Assembly: GCA_025463675.1 (NCBI GenBank) | Contig: JAODAX010000076.1 | Span: forward strand, 1-32,688 | Length of the DNA stretch: 32,688 nt | Direction of reading: 5' to 3' | Source: Naasia sp. | Lineage (GTDB): Bacteria; Actinomycetota; Actinomycetes; Actinomycetales; Microbacteriaceae | The notes under the pieces: model-generated | The model's database searches: none | Told to the model about the DNA's origin: nothing | What the model saw: the letters and a program-made list of their open reading frames with translations, nothing else | In this document: piece after piece, positions 1-7,243 of the stretch | How positions within the stretch are numbered: the stretch's first letter is position 1 | Layout: each line of letters opens with the position of its first letter | Position numbers and translations under genes: made by a program

Positions 1-1
1 C

Positions 2-829
2 GGCGTGTTCGCGTTCCTCGCCGACCGGGCGGTCAGCGGTGTCGAGATGGCGGGGCCGGCGAGCTACGCGCGCTCGATCCGGCTGTCCGGCGGTCCCGCG
101 GTGTTCGAGGTGTCCGAAGTGGCGCCCGGGGAGCTGGTCCTCACCGCTCAGCTGCGTGAGCTGCGCGACCTGCCGGCTCTGCTCGCGCGCGTCCGGCGGC
201 TCTTCGACCTCGACGCCGACCCGGTCGGCATCGACCAGGTGCTGGGAGCCGGCGCCCTGGCGGCCTCGGTGCGCGCCGTGCCCGGCATCCGCCTGCCCGG
301 CGCCGTGGACGGTGGCGAGATCGTCATCCGCGCGATCGCCGGCCAGCAGGTGACGGTCCCGTCCGCCCGCGCCATGCTCGGCCGGTTCGCCGCGGCCGCG
401 GGCGAGCCGTTCGACAGCGGGGTGGACGGCATCTCCACCCTGTTCCCGGAGCCGGCGGCGCTGCCCGCGGTGCTCGACGACGCCTACCGGGGCCCGGCCG
501 CTCGCCGAGCCACTCTGCGCACGGCTGCGGAGGCGCTTGCGGCCGGCGCGCTGAGCGTGCACGCGGGCGCCGATCCGGCGGAGCTGACCGCGTCGCTCGT
601 GAAGCTGCCGGGCATCGGCCCGTGGACGGCCGGCTACACGGTCATGCGAGTGCTGGGCGCGCCCGACGTCGTGCTCACCGGCGACGTCGCGCTGCGCGCC
701 GGGGCCCGCCGCCTCGGCCTCGGCTCCGACGTCGCCGCCGCGCTCGCGCCGTATGCGCCGTGGCGCTCCTACGCATCGCTGCACCTGTGGCGCGCGGCAC
801 TCGCCGCCGCCAGGAAGGACCTTCCATGA
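2..829 (+). CDS. alkA: DNA-3-methyladenine glycosylase II (AlkA), 5' end outside window
   Basis: Base-excision repair glycosylase that removes alkylated purines such as 3-methyladenine. About 275 codons are visible and the frame is open at the window edge, so the true start lies upstream. The visible N-terminus (FLADRAVSGVE) matches the start of the AlkA N-terminal domain. The helix-hairpin-helix/GPD core is clear near the C-terminus: LVKLPGIGPWTAGYTVMRVLG, followed by the catalytic-type aspartate in LTGDVALR. Many actinobacteria fuse this domain behind an Ada-type AraC/methyltransferase module, and the cut prevents deciding between a stand-alone AlkA (about 280 aa in E. coli) and an Ada-AlkA fusion. 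The stop codon overlaps the ATG of the following methyltransferase gene (ATGA), so the two are translationally coupled in one alkylation-repair unit. Confidence 0.9.
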   Translation, partial: GVFAFLADRAVSGVEMAGPASYARSIRLSGGPAVFEVSEVAPGELVLTAQLRELRDLPALLARVRRLFDLDADPVGIDQVLGAGALAASVRAVPGIRLPGAVDGGEIVIRAIAGQQVTVPSARAMLGRFAAAAGEPFDSGVDGISTLFPEPAALPAVLDDAYRGPAARRATLRTAAEALAAGALSVHAGADPAELTASLVKLPGIGPWTAGYTVMRVLGAPDVVLTGDVALRAGARRLGLGSDVAAALAPYAPWRSYASLHLWRAALAAARKDLP

Positions 830-1320
830 CCGCCCTGATCGAGTTCCTCGACACCCCCGACGGCCCGTTCGGCGTCGTGGCCGACAAGGACGGCACCGTG
901 CTGGCATCGGGCTGGACGGAGAGCACTGAGGCGCTGCTGGCGCGTCTGCGCGCCCCGCTCCCCGTGGTGGTCGCGGGTCGGGCCCCCGGCGTCGCGGACG
1001 CCGTACACGCCTACTACGCCGGTGACTTCGCCGCCGTCGACGCGGTGCCGGTGGCGCAGCCCGGGGGGCCATTCCGTCAGGAGGCCTGGCGGGCGCTGCG
1101 CCGCACCCCGGCCGGCCGGCCGGTCAGCTACACCGAGTTCGCCGCGGCCAGCGGACGCCCGGCTGCCGTCCGCGCCGCCGCCAGCGCATGCGCGACCAAC
1201 GCCGCCGCCCTCTTCGTGCCCTGCCACCGGGTGGTGCGCACCGACGGCGGGCTCGGCGGTTTCGCGTGGGGCGTCCCGGTCAAACGGGCGCTGCTCGACC
1301 GGGAGGCCGCCGCACGCTGA
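826..1320 (+). CDS. ogt: Methylated-DNA--protein-cysteine methyltransferase
   Basis: Suicide repair enzyme that moves the methyl group from O6-methylguanine in DNA to its own cysteine. The protein is 164 aa, normal for the Ogt class. The active-site motif PCHRVV lies at residues 132-137 with acceptor Cys133. The helix-turn-helix DNA-binding segment precedes it (FRQEAWRALRRTPAGRPVSYTEFA, about residues 83-106), and GGLGGFAWG follows as expected. The ATG at 826 was chosen because it overlaps the alkA stop by 4 bp and gives the usual family N-terminus; the same frame is open further upstream only as antisense-like Arg-rich sequence. Function is certain at family level. Regulation by an Ada-type activator is possible but cannot be seen here. 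Confidence 0.93.
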   Translation: MTALIEFLDTPDGPFGVVADKDGTVLASGWTESTEALLARLRAPLPVVVAGRAPGVADAVHAYYAGDFAAVDAVPVAQPGGPFRQEAWRALRRTPAGRPVSYTEFAAASGRPAAVRAAASACATNAAALFVPCHRVVRTDGGLGGFAWGVPVKRALLDREAAAR

Positions 1321-1384
1321 GTGTTCTTCAGTCCGCGCCCAGACAGGCTCGCCAGGATGAGGCATCCTCTCGAAGGGAAAATCC

Positions 1385-2029
1385 ATGGGATTCCTCGATC
1401 GTCTGCTCGGCCGGGACGAGCCGGAGCAGTACCGCCCCGACGGGCGGCCTCAGCAACGGGGCCGCGCACGCTCCGACGACGAGGTCGCCATCGAGCGCTA
1501 CCGCTACCTGTTGCGCACGGCGCCTCCCGAGACCATCGAGCAGGTGCACGCCGAGGCGTTCGCGCAACTCACGCCCGACCAGCGACGGCAGGTCTACGAG
1601 GAGCTGACAAGGGGGCCGGAAGCGCCCACGGGCGATGACCCCGAGTCGCTCGCCCGATCGGCGACGCGCACCGAGATGCGCAGGCCCGGCACGCTGGAGC
1701 GCTCCTTCGGCGGCGGGATGGGCGGCGCGAGAATGGGTGGCGGCGGGATGGGACCGAGCTTCGGTTCGATGGTGGGCAGCAGCCTTCTGGGTACGGTCGC
1801 CGGCTATGTGATCGGCTCGGCGTTGGTCAGCGCCTTCCTCCCCGACATGGGCGGCGGCGATTACGCGGACGGCGCTGCGGGCGCCGACGATGCGGGCGCC
1901 GCAGAGGCGGGCGGCGCGGATGGCGGCGGCGACGGCGGGGGCGACTCGGGCGGCTTCGGCGGCGGGGATTTCGGCGGCGGAGACTTCGGCGGCGGAGACT
2001 TCGGCGGGGGGGATTTCGGCGGGTTTTGA
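1385..2029 (+). CDS. Gly-rich actinobacterial protein of unknown function with GGGDF repeats
   Basis: Protein of 214 aa. The N-terminal third is charged (MGFLDRLLGRDE, then a segment containing RYRYLLRTAPPETIEQVHAE and AFAQLTPDQRRQVYEEL). A central Gly/Met-rich stretch and one short hydrophobic segment follow (SMVGSSLLGTVAGYVIGSALVSAF, about residues 129-152), and the tail is Gly/Asp-rich, ending in four GGGDF units. Related actinobacterial proteins with the same TAPPETIEQ/LTPDQRRQV core exist and are sometimes labelled cation-transporting ATPase without evidence; nothing here resembles an ATPase. GAAGGGAA lies 8 nt before the ATG. The function is unknown. One membrane-associating helix with a low-complexity tail is all that can be inferred. 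Confidence 0.75.
   Translation: MGFLDRLLGRDEPEQYRPDGRPQQRGRARSDDEVAIERYRYLLRTAPPETIEQVHAEAFAQLTPDQRRQVYEELTRGPEAPTGDDPESLARSATRTEMRRPGTLERSFGGGMGGARMGGGGMGPSFGSMVGSSLLGTVAGYVIGSALVSAFLPDMGGGDYADGAAGADDAGAAEAGGADGGGDGGGDSGGFGGGDFGGGDFGGGDFGGGDFGGF
1955..2029 (+). repeat. 15-bp tandem repeat encoding FGGGD units
   Basis: Four consecutive 15-bp units begin at 1955, 1970, 1985 and 2000 (each TTCGGCGG plus GGGGAT, CGGAGAC or a close variant), followed by a partial fifth that runs into the stop codon. They encode the end of the Gly-rich protein. The third-position changes between units (GAT/GAC) show that the repeat is not freshly duplicated. Confidence 0.85.
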
Positions 2030-2039
2030 CGCCGCGATC

Positions 2040-2077
2040 CCCATCGATGCAACTCGTATCCTCGTCCCATCGATGGG
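2040..2077 (+). promoter_or_regulatory. Repeated CCCATCGATG boxes before the tipA remnant
   Basis: CCCATCGATG occurs at 2040-2049 and again at 2067-2076. The second copy is part of a perfect 12-bp palindrome, CCCATCGATGGG, at 2066-2077. A possible -10 box TATCCT lies between them at 2057-2062, and the MerR-type start codon is 13 bp beyond the palindrome. The arrangement would suit an autoregulatory operator, but MerR-type dyads usually lie between -35 and -10, so the role is uncertain. Confidence 0.35.
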
Positions 2078-2090
2078 GGAGGGGGCGGTC

Positions 2091-2926
2091 ATGGAGTGGT
2101 CCATCCAGACGCTGGCGCGGGCCGCCGGCACGACGTGCAGGACGCTGCGCCGCTACGGCGAGCTCGGGCTCCTCGCCCCGTCGCGGGTCGCCCAGAACGG
2201 CTACCGGTGCTACGACGAGGACGGCTCCTCCGGCTGCAGCGCATCCTGCTGCTGCGCGACCTGGGGCTTCCGCTCGCGACCATCGGCGAAGTCCTCGCCG
2301 GTGAGCGGGACGCTGAATCCGCTCTCGCGGTGCACCTCGAGGTGCTCGAGCAGGAGCGGGACCGGCTGACTCGCCGGATCGCATCGGTGCGCACGACACT
2401 CGAGCGACGGAGAGGAGGGGAACAGCTCATGGCAGAGGAGAGTCCCGACGGCTTCGACCACACCCGCTACGGGAGGAGGTCATACAGCGCTGGGGCGCGA
2501 AGGCGTACGCCGACTCCGACGGATGGTGGCGGTCGAAGAGCGTCGCCGAGCGCGAAGAGTTCGCGCGTACCCGGAAAACCATCGGGGCCGACTACGGGGC
2601 CGTGAAGCGGGCGGCGCTCGGCTTGGAGGACGACGAGGTGCAGGCCATCACGCAGCGGCACTACGACTGGCTGGCGCGCGTGCCCGGCACACCCGGGCAC
2701 GACGCGGGCGGGCCCCACGAAGGAGTATTCCGTGGGGCTCGGCGAGATGTACGTCGGTGATCCACGCTTCACGGTGAACTCCGACGTGCACGCGGAGGGC
2801 ACGGCGGAACCGATCGGCGAGGCGATGCGCGTCCACGCGGACCGGCACCTGTCCTGGCCCGGGCGGGCCGGCGCGGGGCTGCAGACCCTCGCTCGGAATC
2901 CTCCCGGCCGTCTTCTCGCAGACTAG
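2091..2926 (+). pseudogene. TipAL-type MerR regulator, broken by three frameshifts
   Basis: A MerR-family activator with a C-terminal TipAS domain (multidrug/thiopeptide-sensing type) can be rebuilt only by changing frame three times. From 2091 the frame gives the HTH start (MEWSIQTLARAAGTT...RTLRRYGELGLL...GYRCYDEDG). Near 2223 a missing base moves it to the frame encoding LLRLQRILLLRDLGLPLATIG and the helical linker. Near 2473 another missing base leads to EEVIQRWGAKAYADSDGWW and the TipAS core. Near 2713, at a GGGCCCC run, an extra base leads to KEYSVGLGEMYVGDPRF and the end at 2926. No in-frame nonsense mutation is present inside any segment, so the decay is recent or the indels are sequencing errors in short homopolymers. 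A strong GGGGGAGGGGG ribosome-binding site precedes the ATG. The longest intact piece would be a truncated HTH protein. Confidence 0.82.
2919..2924 (+). promoter_or_regulatory. -10 box, leaderless start of the MpaB-family gene
   Basis: CAGACT lies 6 nt before the GTG at 2931, the spacing seen at many leaderless genes in this window (first base C rather than T). Confidence 0.4.
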
Positions 2927-2930
2927 GGGC

Positions 2931-3836
2931 GTGCCGAAGCTCACCGAACCGCTGCGGGCCAGGATTCAGTCCACCCTGTCGGGGCAGCCGGCGGGCGACC
3001 CCGCCTGGGTGACCGCGCTCGAGCAGGGCACCGACAGCGGCCACTTCGGTCCCGGCTCCGCCGCGTGGGCCGTGCACGGCGACATGCCGACGCTCGTCGC
3101 CGGCATCCGCGCGCTCCTCACCCAGGCGCTGCACCCGGGCGCGATGGCCGGCGTGCACGACCACTCCCGCTACCGGGAGGACCCGTTCGGCCGCCTCGCC
3201 GGCACCATCCGCTGGATCTTCACCGTCACCTACGGCGACACCGCAGCGGCCGCCTCGGGCTCCGCGTGGGTGCTGCGACTGCACGAGAAGGTCCGGGGGG
3301 TGTATCCGGCCGCGGATGGCACGCCCGTGCCGTACGCGGCCAACGACCCCGAGCTACTGCGCTGGGTGCATCTGGCCTTCACGGACGCGTTCCTCGGCAC
3401 CCATGAGATGTGGGGAGTGCCGATCCCGGGCGGGCCGGACGCCTACGTGCGGGAGTGGGCGACCGCCGGCCGGCTGATGCGGGTCGAGGATCCGCCGCAG
3501 AGCCGCGTGGAGCTGCGCGACCAGCTGCGCTCCTATCTGCCGGTGCTGCGCTACGACGAGCGGGTGGCGGACGTGGTGAAGTTTCTGCGCCGGCCGCCGC
3601 TCGCGCCCGCGCTACGCCCGATGTACCCGCTGCTGTTCAACGGGGCGGTCGCCTCGTTGCCCGACGACCTGCGGGAGCTCCTGCGGCTCCGCCGGACGCC
3701 CGCCGCCGTCGTCCCCGCGACCGGCGCGCTGCTCACGCTCACCGGTTGGATGCTCGGCACCCCGCCGACCGCGCAGCGTGTCGCGGAGCGCCGCATCGCG
3801 CGGCTGGGCGAGCCTACAGCCAGCCCCGCCGCTTGA
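2931..3836 (+). CDS. Oxygenase MpaB family protein (DUF2236)
   Basis: A 301-aa member of the MpaB/latex-clearing-protein-like family, heme-associated oxygenases and relatives of mostly unknown substrate. Family signatures are the ALLTQALHPGAMAGVHDHSRY block (about residues 61-81), the following DPFGRLAGTIRWIFTVTYGD, and the helix LRWVHLAFTDAFLGTHEMWG (about residues 143-162), which supplies conserved His residues. There is no signal peptide. The GTG start at 2931 leaves the natural MPKLTEPLRARIQ beginning and sits 6 nt after a -10-like hexamer, with no Shine-Dalgarno sequence. The 3' end overlaps the convergent CorA-like gene by 23 bp. The family assignment is firm; the substrate is not predictable. 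Confidence 0.85.
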   Translation: MPKLTEPLRARIQSTLSGQPAGDPAWVTALEQGTDSGHFGPGSAAWAVHGDMPTLVAGIRALLTQALHPGAMAGVHDHSRYREDPFGRLAGTIRWIFTVTYGDTAAAASGSAWVLRLHEKVRGVYPAADGTPVPYAANDPELLRWVHLAFTDAFLGTHEMWGVPIPGGPDAYVREWATAGRLMRVEDPPQSRVELRDQLRSYLPVLRYDERVADVVKFLRRPPLAPALRPMYPLLFNGAVASLPDDLRELLRLRRTPAAVVPATGALLTLTGWMLGTPPTAQRVAERRIARLGEPTASPAA

Positions 3837-4830
3837 ACGAGACGTAGAGCGTGATGCTGAGCGCCGCCATCAGCGCCAGCGCGAACGGGTAGCCGAGCAC
3901 CCAGTCCAGTTCAGGCATGTGGGTGAAGTTCATGCCGTAGATCGCGCCGATCAGGCTGGGCGCGAACAGGATCGCCGCCCACGACGAGATCCGTTTCACC
4001 TGCTCGCCCTGAGCCAGGCTGGTCTCGGACAGGCGCCGCATCTCGTCGTTCTGCGCGGCCGTCACCAGCGTGGAGTTGGTGATCAGCGCGTTCTGCAGCA
4101 GCACCCGAAACGCCTCGGCCCGCTCTGCGGTGCGAATCGCGTGGTCCAGCACGTCGCGCAGGCTGCGCTGCAGTTCCACCTGGCCGCCGTACTTCTCGAA
4201 GCCCCGCTCGAGCGAGGTGATCATGTCCACGAGCGGCGCCGTCGCGCGCTGGAACTCCATCACCTCGCGGGCGAGCTCGTAGATGCGGCGGGACACCTCG
4301 GCCTCGCCGCTGAACAGCTGGTCCTCGATCTCGTCGATGTCGTTCTGCAGCCCGGCGATCACCGGCTGGTACTCGTCCACGACCTGATCGAGCACGGCGT
4401 AGAGCACGGCGTCGGGGCCGAGCGCGAGCAGCGCGGGGTTCGCCTCGAGGCGCTTGCGGACGCGGCCGAGGTCGGGCGACTCCGCATGCCGGACGGTGAT
4501 CGCGAAGTCCTTGCCGACGAAGAGATGCACCTCACCCGACTGCACCCGCTCGGCCGCCTCCAGGTAGCGCACGGGCCGCAGGACGATGAAGAGGACGTCG
4601 CCGTAGCGCTCGAGTTTGGGCCGCTGATGGCCCTTCCGGGCGTCTTCGACGGCGAGCCGATGCAGGCCGAACTCGTCGGCGACCGCCTGCAGTTCCTCCG
4701 AGGTGGGCCGGTACATGCCGATCCACGCGAAGCCGCCGCGTTCGGCGACCGTCTCGAACGTCTCCTCGAGGCTCGGCGGCTTCGCCGTGCGCTTGCCCGC
4801 CACGTACACGGCGTTGTCGACGATCGGCAT
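3814..4830 (-). CDS. corA: CorA family magnesium/cobalt transporter
   Basis: Inner-membrane channel for Mg2+ and related divalent cations. The 338-aa protein has the CorA layout: a cytoplasmic alpha/beta domain (residues 1 to about 150), a long helical stalk (about 150-280), and two C-terminal membrane helices (about 284-300 and 313-331) separated by the family signature YGMNF, with GMN at 299-301. The positively charged C-terminus SFKRRGWL is typical. The ATG at 4830 is preceded by GGGAGGTGGC, a good ribosome-binding site. A TAGGGT hexamer lies 13 bp further upstream and may be the -10 box. The gene is monocistronic and its 3' end overlaps the convergent MpaB-family gene by 23 bp. Confidence 0.93.
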   Translation of the reverse strand: MPIVDNAVYVAGKRTAKPPSLEETFETVAERGGFAWIGMYRPTSEELQAVADEFGLHRLAVEDARKGHQRPKLERYGDVLFIVLRPVRYLEAAERVQSGEVHLFVGKDFAITVRHAESPDLGRVRKRLEANPALLALGPDAVLYAVLDQVVDEYQPVIAGLQNDIDEIEDQLFSGEAEVSRRIYELAREVMEFQRATAPLVDMITSLERGFEKYGGQVELQRSLRDVLDHAIRTAERAEAFRVLLQNALITNSTLVTAAQNDEMRRLSETSLAQGEQVKRISSWAAILFAPSLIGAIYGMNFTHMPELDWVLGYPFALALMAALSITLYVSFKRRGWL

Positions 4831-4865
4831 GCCACCTCCCGCCGCAACCCTAGCGACGCTCGGCG

Positions 4866-5525
4866 TCAGCTGACCGCCGCGAGGACCGCCTCGCCGATCG
4901 GCGCGTCGCCGCCGACCGCCTCCCACTGCCGGCCGATCGAGCGCGGCTCGTCGAGCACAGCAACGACGAGCGCGGCGACGTCGTCGCGCGGGATCGCGCC
5001 GCGCGGCACGGTGTCGCCGATCCTGATGCGCCCGGTGCCTGGGGCGGTGGTGAGGGCGCCGGGGCGCAGGATCGTCCAGTCGAGTCCCGACCCGCGCAGC
5101 CGCACGTCCGCGTCCCGCTTCGCCGCGACGTACGCCGCCCAGATCTCGTCGGTGTCGTCGGGAAGGGGGGCGTCGACGCCGATCGCCGAGATCTGCACGA
5201 ACCGGCGCACGCCGGCCAGCTCGGCGGCCGCGATCGAGAGCACCGCGCCGCCGTAGTCGACGGTCCACTTGCGCTCAGCGGTCGATCCGGCGCCCGCCCC
5301 GGCCGCGAAGACGATCGCTTCGGCACCCGCGAAGGCGGTCCCGAGCTCCTCCGCTGAGGCGGTCTCGATGTCGACGATGGCAGGCTCCGCCCCGAGCCGG
5401 ACGAGGTCGTCGGCGTGCTCGCCGCTGCGGATCACCCCGACCGGCTCGTCGCCGCGGACGTGCAGGAGATTGATCAGGCGCTGCGCGACCTGGCCGTGCG
5501 CGCCGACCACTGCGATGCGTGTCAT
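4866..5525 (-). CDS. NAD(P)-binding Rossmann-fold protein (atypical SDR, NAD(P)H-binding family)
   Basis: Protein of 219 aa from the atypical short-chain dehydrogenase group that includes NmrA-like and YwnB/HSCARG-type sugar-nucleotide epimerase relatives. The dinucleotide-binding motif GAHGQVAQRLINLL sits at residues 8-21. The strand-end motif IVFAAGAGAG is followed by VDYGGAVLSIAAAELAGVRRFVQISAIG and LDWTILRPGAL, the hallmarks of this group. The YxxxK dyad is represented by YVAAKRDAD. Such proteins act as redox sensors or unspecific reductases; the substrate is unknown. The ATG at 5525 was chosen over one 9 bp upstream because GGAGGG lies just before it. The gene diverges from the polyketide synthase operon. 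Confidence 0.85.
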   Translation of the reverse strand: MTRIAVVGAHGQVAQRLINLLHVRGDEPVGVIRSGEHADDLVRLGAEPAIVDIETASAEELGTAFAGAEAIVFAAGAGAGSTAERKWTVDYGGAVLSIAAAELAGVRRFVQISAIGVDAPLPDDTDEIWAAYVAAKRDADVRLRGSGLDWTILRPGALTTAPGTGRIRIGDTVPRGAIPRDDVAALVVAVLDEPRSIGRQWEAVGGDAPIGEAVLAAVS

Positions 5526-5590
5526 GCCCTCCATTCTCGTCCTCCCGCAAGGCCTCCGTCGCCCCGCATGCGGCCCCCAGCGCGCTGGTG

Positions 5591-5596
5591 TACGTT
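5591..5596 (+). promoter_or_regulatory. -10 box, leaderless start of the phenolic-lipid operon
   Basis: TACGTT (TANNNT) lies 7 nt before the GTG at 5604, with no Shine-Dalgarno sequence between them. Confidence 0.5.
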
Positions 5597-5603
5597 CGCC
5601 GAC

Positions 5604-6704
5604 GTGACCCGAATCGCGGCCGTTGCCGCTGCGCTGCCGGAGCACTCGTACGCCCAGTCGGAGATCACCGCGATGCTCGCACCGATGATCACGCCCGACC
5701 CGGCGAAACAGTCGCTGATGCGCCGCCTGCACGAGGGATCCCGCGTCGAGCGCCGCCACCTGGTCATGCCGCTCGAGGAATACCTCCAGCCGCAGACCTT
5801 CACCGAGTCGAACGGCCGCTTCGTTGAGGCCGCGACCGACCTGGCCGAACGCGCCGTCCGCACCGCGCTCGACGAGGCCGATATCCGGGCCGACGAGGTC
5901 GACTTCCTGATGTTCACGTCGGTGACCGGGGTCTCGGCGCCGTCGGTCGACGCGCTGCTCGTCCCGCGCCTCGGGTTCCGACCCGACGTGAAACGCGTGC
6001 CGATGTTCGGCCTCGGCTGCGTGGCGGGCGCCGCCGGGCTCGCGCGGGTGAACGACTACCTCGAGGGGCACCCGGGCGATGTCGCCGTGCTGGTCGCCGT
6101 GGAGCTCTGCTCGCTCACCGTGCAGCGCGACGACAACTCGACCGCGAACCTCGTCGCGAGCGGCCTCTTCGGCGACGGCGCGGCCGCCGTCGTGGCGGTC
6201 GGCGCTGAGCGCGCCGTCCGTGATGGTGTCCGGGGACCCGACGTGGTCGGCGCCCGCAGCGCGCTCTACCCGCACAGCGAGCACGTGCTCGGCTTCAACC
6301 CCGGCTCCACCGGCTTTCGTATCATCCTGACGAGCGAGGTCGCGGGCGTTGTCGAGCAGTACTTCGGCGACGATGTGCGCTCCTTCCTCGCCGCCAACGG
6401 CTTGACCCCCGCGGACATCGGCACCTGGATCGCGCACCCGGGCGGCCCGCGCGTCCTCGAGGCGTTCTCCACGGCGCTTCAACTGCCGGACGGGGCGCTG
6501 CAGCCCAGCTGGGACGCTCTTGCCGCGGTCGGCAACCTGTCATCGGTTGCGGTGCTGCACATCCTCGCGGGCACGCTGTCGGGGGCAGCCCATCTCCCGG
6601 GCGACGCCGGTCTGCTGTTCGCGCTCGGGCCGGGGGTCAGCGCCGAGCTCGTGCTCCTGCGCTGGCCGGCTGCGCAGGACGCGGCGGTGGGAGCGGCGGC
6701 GTGA
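5604..6704 (+). CDS. srsA: Type III polyketide synthase (chalcone/stilbene synthase family), SrsA-like
   Basis: Homodimeric ketosynthase that condenses a fatty-acyl starter with malonyl-type extenders on a single active-site cysteine. In 366 aa the catalytic triad is visible: Cys139 in FGLGCVAGAAG, His278 in IAHPGGP and Asn311 in VGNLSSVAVLH. The N-terminal RLHEGSRVERRHLVMPLEEY and the GFNPGSTGFRIILT block are typical of bacterial alkylresorcinol/alkylpyrone synthases. The GTG start follows a TACGTT box by 7 nt and gives the expected N-terminus. The stop overlaps the next gene (GTGA). Because it is followed by an ICMT-type methyltransferase and an FAD hydroxylase, exactly as in Streptomyces griseus srsABC, the product is probably an alkylresorcinol or alkylquinone-type membrane lipid. 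The exact starter and ring type are inference. Confidence 0.88.
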   Translation: MTRIAAVAAALPEHSYAQSEITAMLAPMITPDPAKQSLMRRLHEGSRVERRHLVMPLEEYLQPQTFTESNGRFVEAATDLAERAVRTALDEADIRADEVDFLMFTSVTGVSAPSVDALLVPRLGFRPDVKRVPMFGLGCVAGAAGLARVNDYLEGHPGDVAVLVAVELCSLTVQRDDNSTANLVASGLFGDGAAAVVAVGAERAVRDGVRGPDVVGARSALYPHSEHVLGFNPGSTGFRIILTSEVAGVVEQYFGDDVRSFLAANGLTPADIGTWIAHPGGPRVLEAFSTALQLPDGALQPSWDALAAVGNLSSVAVLHILAGTLSGAAHLPGDAGLLFALGPGVSAELVLLRWPAAQDAAVGAAA

Positions 6705-7243
6705 GCGAGTACGCCGTCGGGCTCGCCTGGTACGCCGCCCTCGTGCTGCTGACCGGGATCGAGCGCCTCGTTGAGATGGTGCTCTCCGCCCGCAACGCCC
6801 GCTGGGCGTTCGAGCTCGGCGGCGTCGAGTACGGGAAGGCACACTTCCCCTGGATGGTGGCGCTGCACACCGGCCTGTTGGCCGCCTGCGTCGCGGAGGC
6901 CGTGCTCACCGAGCGCCCGTTCCTGCCATGGCTCGGCTGGCCGGCGCTCGCGCTCGTCGTCGCCGCCCAGGTGCTGCGCTACTGGTGCATCGCCTCGCTC
7001 GGCCGGCAGTGGAACACACGCGTCATCGTCGTCCCCGGCCTCCAGCTGCAGACCCGCGGCCCGTACCGGTGGCTGAGCCACCCCAACTACGTCGTCGTCG
7101 TACTGGAGGGCATCGCGCTGCCGCTCGTGCACACGGCGTGGGTCACCGCGATCGCCTTCACCGTGCTCAACGCGATCCTGCTGCTGCGCTTCCGCATCCC
7201 GGTCGAGGAGCGGGCGCTCCGCAGCCTCGCCGCGACGCGGTGA
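6701..7243 (+). CDS. srsB: Isoprenylcysteine carboxyl methyltransferase (ICMT) family methyltransferase, SrsB-like
   Basis: A 180-aa integral membrane methyltransferase of the ICMT/phospholipid N-methyltransferase type. Four to five hydrophobic helices are evident, and the C-terminal SAM-binding signature RGPYRWLSHPNYVVVVLEG sits at about residues 112-130. Bacterial members next to type III polyketide synthases (SrsB, Bacillus BpsB) O-methylate the phenolic ring of the lipid made by the neighbour. The start GTG overlaps the polyketide synthase stop by 4 bp and its own stop overlaps the next GTG by 4 bp, so the three proteins are translationally coupled. The membrane location fits a very hydrophobic substrate. 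The substrate assignment rests on the operon. Confidence 0.85.
   Translation: MSEYAVGLAWYAALVLLTGIERLVEMVLSARNARWAFELGGVEYGKAHFPWMVALHTGLLAACVAEAVLTERPFLPWLGWPALALVVAAQVLRYWCIASLGRQWNTRVIVVPGLQLQTRGPYRWLSHPNYVVVVLEGIALPLVHTAWVTAIAFTVLNAILLLRFRIPVEERALRSLAATR

Noticed and set aside
3778-5256. Long plus-strand open frame opposite the CorA-like and SDR genes
   Set aside because: Arg/His/Leu-rich sequence with no family resemblance; the minus-strand genes carry clear motifs (GMN, Rossmann).
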